This document shows, piece by piece, positions 30,393-41,890 of a stretch of DNA of 64,000 nucleotides. Source of the DNA: Cinnamomum chago (lineage: Eukaryota > Streptophyta > Magnoliopsida > Laurales > Lauraceae); assembly GCA_038049695.1 (NCBI GenBank), contig CP142452.1:81386501-81450500 (forward strand), given 5' to 3'. The first letter of the stretch is position 1. Each line of letters starts with the position of its first letter. The notes under the pieces are model-generated. The model was not told where the DNA came from and searched no databases. It worked only from the letters and a program-made list of their open reading frames with translations. The translations under genes were made by a program, and so were the position numbers.

Positions 30393-33300
30393 ATGGGACA
30401 GATCGAGGTGTGTACGTGCTCCTTTGTTGTTTTCTGGCAACATGGTCCAAATGCTGGGATGAAGACATCTGCTACTATTGAGAATATTTGCCTGATAAAA
30501 TATGGAAATGTAGAAACCGATCCAGCTTTAAGTTCTTTTCTGGAACTATCTACAAAGAAACTTGACAAAAATAGCAGGGGAAGGTCAGTGCCTAAAGATG
30601 GTCCATGCTGTACTCAACCCTGTGGGCCATATGTCAATAGCAATTCCAGAAGATCTTACAAAATCCCAACAGAGGTAAGTTAAGCCCTTATATACAATCG
30701 TCGAATTTTAGGGCCTTTTTGGAGCATGGTCTGTGGAACATGTGGTTAGTAAAATGGAGCTTGTATTCTAATGGATGTGTATCTGATCATTTCGGTTGGT
30801 TACATTTTTCCATGAATACCTCTCATCAACAAACAGAAAGATAAAGTGATCTCCCATTTTTATGATTTTTACCATTTGCTGCACCCCCACTTTAAACAGG
30901 TACATGGTTATCTTGGAGGTTGTGAAGCCAAATTGCATTGCACACACACGCGCGCATATATTGTATATTTAAGACATTATGATGAATCTAGGTCTAGAGT
31001 TTGTTTGATGCTCACTCTTTCCTGTCTTTGCAGGAACTGCAGATTCTTGAACAGCCTGATAATACGATCCAAACATTTATAGGTTTGTTTCTATCTGCTA
31101 CTGCTTGGGAGTTTGCCATGCCCACATTTAGGGGCTAGCTCCTCAAGGAGCAAAGCTACTTGATAGTGCACATGCATGCTACTCAGAATAATGTAAAAGG
31201 TGGAACCCAGTATGACCTAGCCTAAGATCGGGCCAAGGATTTATAAGCCACTTCATTGTGTTTTAGATGCATCCAACTTTGTCATTAGTGGTATGGCCTG
31301 ACGTTTGGGTATATTTTGTCGAATTGGTCGGTGGCTTGGAGTACAAAACATGCCATGTTAGAGCATGTAGCCATGAATGTTAAGAGTCTGGAACGATAGA
31401 CTACATGGCTTTTGTCGGTAGCATGGATAAGAAGATGAGAACTCCCTAAATGCTTTCTTGATTTTACTACTGCAGGGAAGAGAAGTAATGGTACAAAAAG
31501 AATGAGACCGGATACTGATCTGGGAGGTGATTCCTTTTCTTCAGAGGACCCTGAAGGAGCAAGGCGCAAGTATTTTATATTGATCGAGAACATGGAAAAA
31601 GATATATCTACATCAATGATAGTAAATTTCATATATAAAGAAACATCTACTTTGTGTCAGGCCTTGGTATTGCCTAGCACTTTATCAGAAGCATATACAA
31701 GAGGAGCTATCTTCGTAGAAAACCAAGAGAAGTTCAATAGGCTATCTAGGTTGTCATGCAGTCCGGACCATTTTATAGTGTCTTCAAGAGGAAGGTATTG
31801 TGTTATTCACCTTCTATGTTGGACAGATACTTAAAATTATGCCATGTTTTTCTCTTGAGTCATGTCTATCTTTATCTGTGTTACTGTCATTTCAATGTTG
31901 TAATTGGCCATCATTGATTTGTCTCTTTCTCTTATATTATTTCAAACTGCATGGAAGCCTTATTACATGGCAATCTCATCTTCCTTAGTTTTCTTTGCCA
32001 TGCTATTGCTTTTGCTTCATTTCTGTTAGTGAAATATCATTACATTCATCACAAATTTTATTTGTTTGACTTCCCACTGTGAAATCACTCCATCTTTCCT
32101 TCTCACATATATACCAACACTTAACACAGCAACCACTTGCTTGAAAAATCCCATCCTAACCAGGTGGAAAGTAGAGTACGTAGCTGGTAAATATTTGATC
32201 TTTCACCTATTCTTTGGTTCTCACATTTTGATTTTAACATCCTACTTAATCAATTATGTCAGTGTTTGTTTTGCTTCCGCTTTCTTTGCAGACCATGGAT
32301 TATAACAGGGAATAAATGGAGCCCGGAAACATTTGGAAGCATGACACCAAAATCTGAGGTTAGATTTCAACTATTTGTCTTCAAAATGTCTCATATGTAA
32401 AGTTTTCTACTTTTTCTTTGTAGTATATATTTTTAGTATCTAATGAAATGAACTACAATAAAGAAAGGACTCTTGTAAAGCACTGATGTCTTTAAGGCAC
32501 GTCAAACATCTGAATGCACTCTCCCTGAGGAGTCCAGGATTTTTTCCTAACAGATTACATTTCAACTTCTGGATGGTTTGTAATTGTGAATATTGTTTAA
32601 TTGTCTATCCTCTATTAGAAATATAATCATGGTGCAATGGAGCATGTACAACCTGCTAAAGCCTAAGATTTTTCTATTGAATTGGATATAATCAAGAATA
32701 TATTTTGGTGGAGTGATTGTCCTCCCACTGTGAGAGACAAAACCTAACATAGATGAATTCAATACCATCTTGTGGATCTTATTTAATTGTCTAATCTATA
32801 ATAGAAATAGATCTGTACTAAAATGGTGCTTTTAGAACCTACTAAAACTAGAAATTGTGTTGAAGAGACAATAAGCACGACAATGTTTAGGTGGAGTTGA
32901 TTGTTCTGATCTTGTGGGGGACAAATCTTTACATAAATTAATTGAATTATAATCCCTTTGATTAGTGCTAATTATAGAGTTCTTAATCCCCTTTTATTTG
33001 CGCCAATTTACACATTATAATCTCTACTAACGATCTAATTCAATGCCATTACCTTAGCCGTAACCACCAATCTGGGGTCAGCTTAATTTGGCCTACTCAA
33101 TAAATAAAGATGACAAAAGCCTATCATTCTAACATAGTTGTTAACAAGTAAAATCTCTCTCTCTCTCTGATTGAATGTGTGTTAATGAATGTGAGAAGAA
33201 AGAACATAAGGTACATGAGCTTGGCGAAAGACCATCTTTATGTCCTAATCCCAATTATCTGGGTCTCTGTTGTGATTTTTTTTCTTTTTCCACTTGATCC

Positions 33301-35388
33301 TATTGAAGTCTATATTAACAAATCACTACTCCAGAGTCCTACAATGTCTATACTTTTTGTTTCAGCCAAGGTCTTAATCGCCCTTCCCTTTCTAGTTCCT
33401 TGAACTTAGTAAGCCTTCAAAACCAGTTCGTGGGCTAATCAGGCATTCTGTGCACATGGCCGAACCATCTCACAAGGTATTCCTTCTCTTTTCTAGAATT
33501 GATGCTGCCCATAGGTTTCCTATTGTGCCTCAATAGTCCATTCCTAATTCTATCCTTTTAACTCCCACGGCCATCCTAACATTTGCATTTGTCTTCCCTT
33601 TTCTTCCATGCCCAACATTCAGCTCAATGTAGCAGAGCAGGTCAAATTGCCATCTGTTAAAAAGTAACCCTTTAATCTAAGTGCCATTCTGTGATAGCAT
33701 AGCACTCCATTCGCTTGTTTCCACTTCACCACCCATCCTATTTTGTTTGTGATTGACCCTAGATACCAAAATCTGTCACCTTGTCATACTAAGTTCAATT
33801 TTGATCAACTCATTCTCAGTTCATTTGACTTGGACACGTTTCTTAGCATCTTAGCTTATCTTTTTCCAAATCAGGCTCTTATAATTAAGCAACATGTATC
33901 TCAAACCTAAACATGGAGACTGACCATATAGCTGGAGAGGGAGTGCAATGACAAAAACACTGGTAATAATAGATTTGTTGGTTCTGGTAGAGCTGAATCC
34001 GGTACTCATAGGAGCAAAAGATCCTCCCTTTAATTAAAGGATCATCTAACACAATCAAGTAGCTAGTGGGATACCGCATCTATGCTATTTATTTCCTTAA
34101 CTGATGATATAAATATCAGTTACTATGGCATTTCAACTAATGAAAGCCCCTGCTCTACAAAAATGACGCATTTGTCATATGGCTTTACTTAGTCCTTTTT
34201 TCCCACTTTTTTTCTCTCATTTGCTTGTCCAAGGGAACTTTGCATAGTCATATAACTTTTGTCTCCATCAATGTGTATTTAGTGGCTGATGTGCCCATTC
34301 CATAAATCGGGGAACATGATTCAATGATTCAGAAAACTGATGGGATGGCTGTCATCTGGGATGGAGGATTCCCCAAATTATTTCTAAATCAAAGATCCCA
34401 GTTGTCTAATTTAGTTGTTTAAGACAATTTTTTTACAGGTTTGTTAGAGTAGTTGGGCCATGTTTTTTGTAGCTTGTTTGCATACCTTATGGCTCACCTC
34501 AATGAGATTGGTTTTCATTCTCACCATACCTTTTCTCAGTATCAGTAGCAACCATACATTCCTTTAAAAAAAAATTCACTTCGTTTAATTTTTTCAGCTG
34601 CAGATTTGAAGGCTATAACAATAATATTTAGATGTATATTAATCACGAAGTTGCAGGGCCATCCCCATGTGCAGTGGACCCAATCATCTCATTTGTCTGG
34701 ATCACTAATCCATGGGCCCTTATTTATACGTTATGGGACATTAAGACGTTTGTGTTTTCCTGTGACTATGATTTTAACTTTCGGCTATCAAATGGTTGAT
34801 TATTTTTTTTTCTAATGTACTTTTTTGTTACATTATTCTGAATTTTCAACATCCTTCTGAGTAAATGGACGTGACCATGAACAAACAGCATGTCACCTTT
34901 TCTGCTAACCAAAAGTTTAAAAAAAAAAGTAGAAATAAAAGAGAGTGGGAGAGAAAAATTGTGTGCACTTGGTAATTGGCATTGCATGACCCTTAAATAG
35001 TGGTTATAACAACTCATCGATCCCCATCTAGAGATTACAATGGATTCATGTTCCATTCAACCCATTGGCCCATCTTGGCCCATTCTCAGGCCCATCAAGC
35101 TATGTTGCTTTGTATATTTGATATCTGCTGCTTTATAATCATGACTGCTTACTGAACTAAAAGTTAATAAGTTCGTTGATTGTCTTGACCAAATACTTGC
35201 AGAAGATACTGCTGAAAAAAAATGAACTTGTGGACAGAATAAAGGTTGTTCGAAAGGGAACAAAAGAATATGAGAATGGAAAACGACTGAGAGATTTGTT
35301 CTTGGAGTTCTATGCGCATCTACAGCACCTCTATAAAAGACTTGCATCAGAGGAGCAAAAGTTCTTTCAATCACACCATACAGTATGA
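30393..35388 (+). CDS. Unrecognised plant protein, possible RRM-like domain, 5 exons, 300 aa
   Basis: Exons: 30,393-30,674; 31,034-31,082; 31,476-31,794; 32,292-32,358; 35,203-35,388. All junctions are GT-AG with matching phases, and the joined frame is open for 903 nt. Residues 1-94 hold a conserved-looking block (GPNAGMKTSATIENICLIKY, then GNVETDPALSSFLE). Residues about 137-216 run KYFILIENM, a helix with ETSTLCQALVLPS, and RGAIFVENQEKFNRL, which has a beta-alpha-beta order compatible with an RRM; SSRGRPWIITGNKWSPETFG follows. The last 61 residues are charged and helical (KRLRDLFLEFYAHLQHLYKR). An EDM3/AIPP1-like RNA-binding protein is one possibility, from memory of fold only. The start is the least certain part: an in-frame stop lies at 30,387, so an upstream exon could exist instead. 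No copy in the duplicated blocks. Confidence 0.6.
33040..33810 (-). mobile_element. LINE relic within the last intron of the 30,393 gene
   Basis: On the minus strand, about 33,440-33,480 reads VRWFGHVHR, the C-terminal signature of plant LINE reverse transcriptases; other decayed blocks lie upstream in the same sense. Many stops. The element is antisense to the host gene and accounts for part of its 2.84-kb fourth intron. Confidence 0.5.
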
Positions 35389-35824
35389 GGATACCCATTT
35401 CCAACAATGGTTAAAGAACTGATTAAATTTTCATATTTTACTATGAAGATTAAAAGGTACTTATTTCCCAGCATTCTCAAATTTCAATCCATGTGACTCT
35501 TTCAAACTGAGCATTCTATAAACTGCATGACTGCTTTAGTGATGCTTTGCACCTTAAAGAATTCAAGCAATTTTTTTATGACACTTGAAATGCATTCTAC
35601 CGCGCGTAATGCCTTGAGTATGGAAATAGTGTGGGGGTCATGAGCCTCTTGGCTCAATGATCGAGTCCCTCAATAATCTCCAGGTTGTTCATCAGGCCAA
35701 CAACAGTTTGAGCATGCCCCTTCATCATCATCAAAGCTCTTCCCCAATTATTTTAGGGCCATGCTACATGAATTCTGAGAGTCCATTCTAGTCCATATTT
35801 ATTCTTACTACTTCCATCCATTTC
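35389..35824. other. 3' flank of the 30,393 gene up to the start of duplication copy 2
   Basis: Presumed 3' UTR followed by non-coding DNA. No homology to copy 1 was found before about 35,825. No signal at the junction could be identified. Confidence 0.4.
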
Positions 35825-36640
35825 CCCTTTAGCCTACCCATTTTTCTTGAGGCTCTATCATCTTGCATAGCCAAAGTCATAATTGTCCTGAGTTGGACAT
35901 ATCCAAACCATCTCAAATAAGTCTCTCTTAATTTATCATTTATTGATACTACTTATAAGTTCTCTTGAGAATGCGCTCATTTTTTATTCTACCTAGTTTT
36001 ATCATACACTATCTCAGCATTCTCATCTCTACTACACACATCTTTTGCATATGTTGTTTTCTGGCCAATATTTTGCTCTATAGGTCGTAATTGATCTAGT
36101 AAAAATTTTCATTTAATCTTATTAGTTATGTGCCAATCACAAAGCACTCTAGAAGCGAGTCTCCACTTTAACCATCCAACTCTATCTTATGTTTAAAATC
36201 CTCCTCAATATCTTGTTAGTTCTGTGCCATTGGGAATCTCTGAGTTATCTCTTGAGCTTCAATCTCAAGACAATTTTATCTCTTTGCGCATCTCTATTGA
36301 AGTTACAATTTATCCATTCTATTTTAATACGACTTATTTTAAAGTGTTTGGATTCTAAAGCCTGTCGGCATCTTCCAATTTCACATATACACTTTCTCGA
36401 GATTCCTCAACAATACTATATCATTAGCGAAGAAAGTACTCCAAGGTGCCTCTTCGATATGAGCAGTTACAGCTAGAGCATGGGAAAAGTGATGGGACAA
36501 CGCTGACTCTTTGAATGGCCTGCGAATAGAAGGTCGTAAGAAAAATGCATCACTTGCATAAAATAAAATAAAATGCATAACTAGTTCACTTTTGAAGTGA
36601 GAGGACAAATTTTGAATAAACTCTAGTCTAGTTTATAAAT
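35825..36640 (-). mobile_element. Degenerate RTE-type LINE relic (copy 2)
   Basis: Counterpart of 1-950. On the minus strand about 36,415-36,445 reads APWSTFFANDIVLL, a reverse-transcriptase catalytic block with D changed to N, as in copy 1. The shared substitution shows that the element was already inactive before the duplication. Confidence 0.6.
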
Positions 36641-39600
36641 TTCTGTCTCTGTTGGGGCAATCATATTCACTATGAAATAATGAATTAGGGTCGTGTTTAC
36701 TTTAAGCAAGCGAGTTACAATTTTACAGCTGTGACATCAGTTCTCTCTCTGCAAGTGATTTTAGTTTGCAACTTCTTTACCATTGAGGAAAATTATCTGA
36801 TTCTATGATCATGCATGCATGTTCGTGTGTTCCTTGCAATTATATTCGATCATATCTTGGTTCAATTTTGTGTTTTGAAATAAACAGTTTGATGTATCAA
36901 AGGTACATCTAGAAAATAAATCCAAGATAAAACCACAAAATAGAAGAGGGGACAAGAGATTTACGTGGTTCAGTAGATTGCCTGATAGCCAAAGGTGCTT
37001 CCTCTTTTTTGTCACTAGAAAAATAAGGGACTACAAAACTTCAAGTCTCTCTCTTCCTTATAGAGAACTCCTTTCAAATCTAGAGAACATTGTGTATTAC
37101 TTTTTCTTGGATTTTCCTTCTTCTAGGGTGCGTTTTTGGCCTAGGATCACGGTTTGCACCAGAATGTTATAGGTTTGAAACTGTATTACCACACTGGGGC
37201 TACAAGGGGGTTTACTCGACTTCCTTTTGAGGTCGGAGGGATTGGTCCAGCCTAAAAGATTTGGAACCTACTGACCAAACTAAATCAAACCAAACCAAGC
37301 ATTTTCCCACTAGGTGGGGTCGGCTATATGGATTCGACGTCATCAATCAAATATGTTTAGGGTCATGTCCTCTGTTAGATCCATGTAGGCAAGGTCATGT
37401 TTAATAGTTTCTTTCCAACTTCTCTTATGTCTCCCTCTCCCTCTCCTACTCTTGGCAATCTTCATGCTTTCACACTTTTAAACAGGTGCCTCCGTTGGGC
37501 GCCTTCTAATATGGTCAAACCATCTCAGTTGGTTTTCTCTCATTTTATCTTCAATCGGTGCTATTCCCACTTTGCCCCTAATCTCCTCATTCCTAATCCT
37601 ATGTCTCCTTGTGATCCCGCACTTTCATCTTAGCATTCACATCTCCGCAACTTTCATCTTCTTAACATGATTATGCTTTAGTGCCCAACACTCTGATCCA
37701 TTAAACAACGCTGGACGTACCGTCACCTTATAATACTTTCCTTTAACCTTAAGAGGGACTTTCTGATCACACAAGACCCTTGAAGCACTCCTCCATTTGA
37801 TCCACCCGGCCTGAATCCTGTGACTTACATCAGGTTGGGTACCTTCTGAACAAAAAAAAAAAGGGGTGCATTTTTTAGCAGATGGCATTCTGAGGTAGAG
37901 AAGAAAACTCGTTCCTTTCTTTTTCTTTTTCCTTTTTCTTTTCTTTTTTTTTTTTTTTTTTTTTTTTTTTGTAGCCTACTTTTTCATTGTTTGGTGTAAC
38001 CTATTTTTATTTTTTTTCCTCTCTCAACACCGTATTTGAATAATATATAGATTCTTGTTTGTAAGTGGAATTTTGTGGTTCTGCAATTAAAAGGTGGTCC
38101 ATTGGTAAAAAAGAAAGAAAGGAAAATGAAGGTGGATCCATAATTTCTTTCTATTATAGTTTTTAGTTTTCCACAGGACGTTGCAGAATCAAAATGAGAT
38201 AATATGCTGGAGCTTGGCTAAAATGGATCTCATGAGATGGGTTGATCGTCCTATCAAATCAAAACCACATCACTATCACCTTTGATGTGGGTGGAGTTTT
38301 TTTATGGCTCTGATTAGATGATTTTTAATGTAGATGTAGAGAGAGTAAAATAAGATTCTCTTGCATCTAAATGTGATTAGGATTCTTATTCTACTTAAAA
38401 CACAATCATTGGATGATTTCTTGCTAATAACTCTCAACACTTCACAAAAAAAAGAAGACGACGACCCCTCTTCAACACAAGAATTTAACATCAAACAATA
38501 GCCACAAATCTGAATCTGGTTATCTAACATCGAATTGCCACCAACCGTTTAAGCAAGTGGTAGTCAGTCCTACTACATCAACGATTGGATCAATAATGCT
38601 GGGACATAATGCATTCTTCTGTCACCATTGACATGGGTGGATTTTGGATATGTCATATCCATGAAGACTTTTTTTTATGAAAAAAAAAAAAAAAAAACCC
38701 AATGAAAAGACACTTTTGGCTGACTTTAAGCTCATATAAACAACTAGGGACTGATTACTGCCAATTCTTTATAGCACCACCGATGGAGAGGGACCTGCAC
38801 CGGAAATGTGGTTGTGGTTGTGGCTTCTCTCTCACACACATTTCTATCCTATGAACACTTTTTGTGCACGCCTCATAGTGGGGCTCACTTGATGACCCAT
38901 TTTAATGGACCACACATACGAAACTCTCTTAAATTATACCGGTCCCCTTTTTTTATACCCATATAAATGGATTGTACTACAGGATTGATGAATCAATTTT
39001 TAAAGGAGTGGAACTTGTTGGCCATAGATGAACAAGATTAGGATGATTAGATGAGGCCCATATTTTGTATGAAGATAGGCTTCAACCAAATGAAGAGATC
39101 TTCTCCAGTCCCATCCCCAAGTGGGGCCCCACAGCGAGGTCGTGTGCACTAAATAAGCCGCCTATCCTGAATGGCCGGCCTTTGAATTGATGGAATTACA
39201 ATGAGCCATTTTATCCGGAACTGTAAAAAAGATCATAGACAGCTAGTGGCCTTAAAAACTAAGAGCAATATAGTCATATTCTTTTAGCCTTAGATGACGT
39301 GTGCTGACGATTACTTTGCCTACCTTAGTCAAGAGACTGTTCTATAATAACAACTATGCTGAAACAAGGTTCACACTAGGCTATTTTAGCAAGCATGATC
39401 TCAGACTTAAAGACTGGAAGCATGCATCCACACTCGAACTTTAATACTAACAAACTTTAAATAAGTGGATATATATACATGATCATATATGGCTGCTGAG
39501 TCCATGTTTTGACTGTAAGATCTGGGTAAAAAGGCAAGTATTTAAATATAATTTGTAAATTTAATAGATGTGTTTCTCGTTGATTCCAGTCTGGATGCAT

Positions 39601-39740
39601 GTAGAAATCCTCTTTTTATGTCTATTCTTATGATAATTTTGTAATGCGATTCTGTTTTACAATGAGATTGGGGATTTGGAGATGACAAGCACTTTTTATT
39701 GGATTTCACAACCGTTTTTCAACTTACAGGATTGTGAAAA
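36641..39740. other. Gene-free upstream region of CslE copy 2
   Basis: Aligned with 951-3,600 of copy 1 apart from the LINE insertion. It contains a long poly(T) run (about 37,944-37,970) and an A run at about 38,681-38,697 where copy 1 has C15. No gene. Confidence 0.55.
37275..37840 (-). mobile_element. 5'-truncated RTE-type LINE insertion (copy 2 only)
   Basis: Flanked by near-identical ACCTACTGA (to 37,274) and ACCTTCTGA (37,841-37,849), while copy 1 has a single ACCTTCTGA at 1,769-1,777. Minus-strand translation gives [20 protein letters not shown], then [20 protein letters not shown] and [20 protein letters not shown], a standard LINE reverse-transcriptase C-terminus. The 3' end has the plant-LINE motif CCACTAGGTGGGGTCGGCTA (top-strand sense) and a (CCAAAC)n-like tail, not poly(A), as in RTE elements. 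Confidence 0.85.
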
Positions 39741-41890
39741 TTTATAGATGAAGGTAAATGGATTACCCGTTGAAACCCAACAGGACCAGACCTGTCACAG
39801 GTTCCCTGACGCACAACCATGAGGCCATGTTACTGTGCATTGGCTGTAGGATCAAGTGGACCCCACTGATATTTGATCAGGACCGTAGATCCGGTAGTGG
39901 ACCCTCAGGCGATCTGAAGGATGCTGGACCCCATTTGGGCCATCATCCGGTAGGTAGCTTGATCAGCAGAGGACGTGTTTAAGGGGAAAAATCAGTTTGG
40001 GTATCAGACGGTGATGGGACCCACTGGGTTGTTTGATCATAGATCTAAGCCGACCCTTTTGCCGTACAGGTCTGGGTCTGGGTGTTTGATCACCGGGACC
40101 CACGATTTTAGCAAGCGAGAGGCTCGGTTTTGTTGAAGGCGTTCTGTTACAGAACGTGCAGGTAAAGGAATGAAGTTCGGTGATCCAGGGGTGTATGGAA
40201 AGTGTGGATATGTGTTGACCCAGGTACTTCCTGGAAAGAGAGAATGACATGTGGGGATGACTTAATATAAAAGGAGGGAAAAGATAGGGGATGACACCAT
40301 GTGATATTAATAAAGGACCTGATGTAGCATGGGAGAACAGGAGAGAGAACGTGATGACTGGTGATGTGATCCATTTGACATTGAGTTTGGTTTCCTTTTA
40401 GTTTATGGAAATTAGAAAAAAGGCTTAGTTGTTTTATAAACTCAAATTAGACCTTTAGCTTATTTTGAATGTAGAAAATGTTTTGGGATGGAATCTTTGA
40501 GTTTTCTAAAATTATAAATTAAGATCTTGATTTATCATTATTTGTAAATTAAATATTAAATTATATCTTTGGTTTTTAACGTGTTAAACATTAGATTTTT
40601 ATATTTTGTTAATTAGATTTTTGGACCTGAGTAAATACCGTCCGGGCAAATGGTATCTTACTACCGTAGGGTTTAGTACTTCGTATGACCTTAGGAAAAT
40701 TCCAATGGACTCAAGCTCAACCCATCTCTATTGGAGAACCCTTAATTGAGTCTATGCACCATTGATGGAGAAGGGATACGTCGATCTTTTATCTATTAGA
40801 AATTATTGTGGTTGTTGGGTATGAGACCTTATGTTTGACCTTAGGATCGATTCGTATCTATGTCTTAACCTTCGCATGCATACATAAATGTTAGTTTAGT
40901 ATATGTACTCCTTTAGATGCATACCCTATTGTGTTATGGACTATAAAGTGGCTTGGCAAATTTTGTATGACGATTTGATTATGATATGGAATGTGGAATG
41001 GCCAGCACTTTACTTTGACTTAGGATTCTTGTGTCGGAGCTTTATTATTCAGGTCTATTATGCTTATATATTTATGTTTATGTGGGTCATTTATAGATGA
41101 CTGTAGAGCGATATATGGACAGTTGATCATTGATGTGACTAGATCACTTATAATCCGCTATGAATGTGAACATGTTATCCTGTATTTTTAATTTGATCGG
41201 TTTATGATCACCGACGTTATGGACGGGCTTTCCCGATTTATTTAGGGCTGACCACCCAAAACGGGGACACTTGCCTTCGTGTGAATCATATTGCTCATTT
41301 TGCTTTGTTTCGATTATATTATATGTTCTCTCTTATCATTGTCATTATATCTATATGATTACACTTGTCTATATTCTTCTTCTTGTTGTTTTGAATTTCG
41401 AATTATGATTATATTCTTGCTATTTACTTTGTAATATTTGGTGCATAGGTACCGAGCCCTACTTTATCGAAGAGACAGAGGAGGGTTAAACGTTTCTTAC
41501 GTTTGAGCCAACTGACGAACTCGAGTGGGATGTTGGAGATGGCTTTGAAGCCGTCTTAGCCAACACAAGAGAGAACGTCATCTTAGAATTTCTTTAGATG
41601 AACTTTCTTTAATGATAAACTTTTTCTTAGTAATTGTTTGATTTATCCTACAACTTTAATTATTATTCCTTCATCTAATAATTATGTTGGGTTACATTTG
41701 TGAACTTTGAATACCAATTGAATGAAGCTTCCGTTACATTTAATGAAATTTATTTTGACTCACCACATGTTGAAATTTTTGTGAGTCCACTTTTAGAAGC
41801 TTGTGTTGTATTAAACACAGAAATTTAAATTTTGATTTAAATTTTCACTTTTTTTTTCAATTCTTATTTTGGAGGACGCGATATGCACCA
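39740..41890 (+). mobile_element. Old LTR-like relic (copy 2)
   Basis: Counterpart of 3,600-5,790. The GGTGCATAGGTACCGAGCC block recurs near 41,441-41,460, followed by the GTEPYF-EETEE frame with the same stop codon as copy 1. It predates the duplication. Confidence 0.45.
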
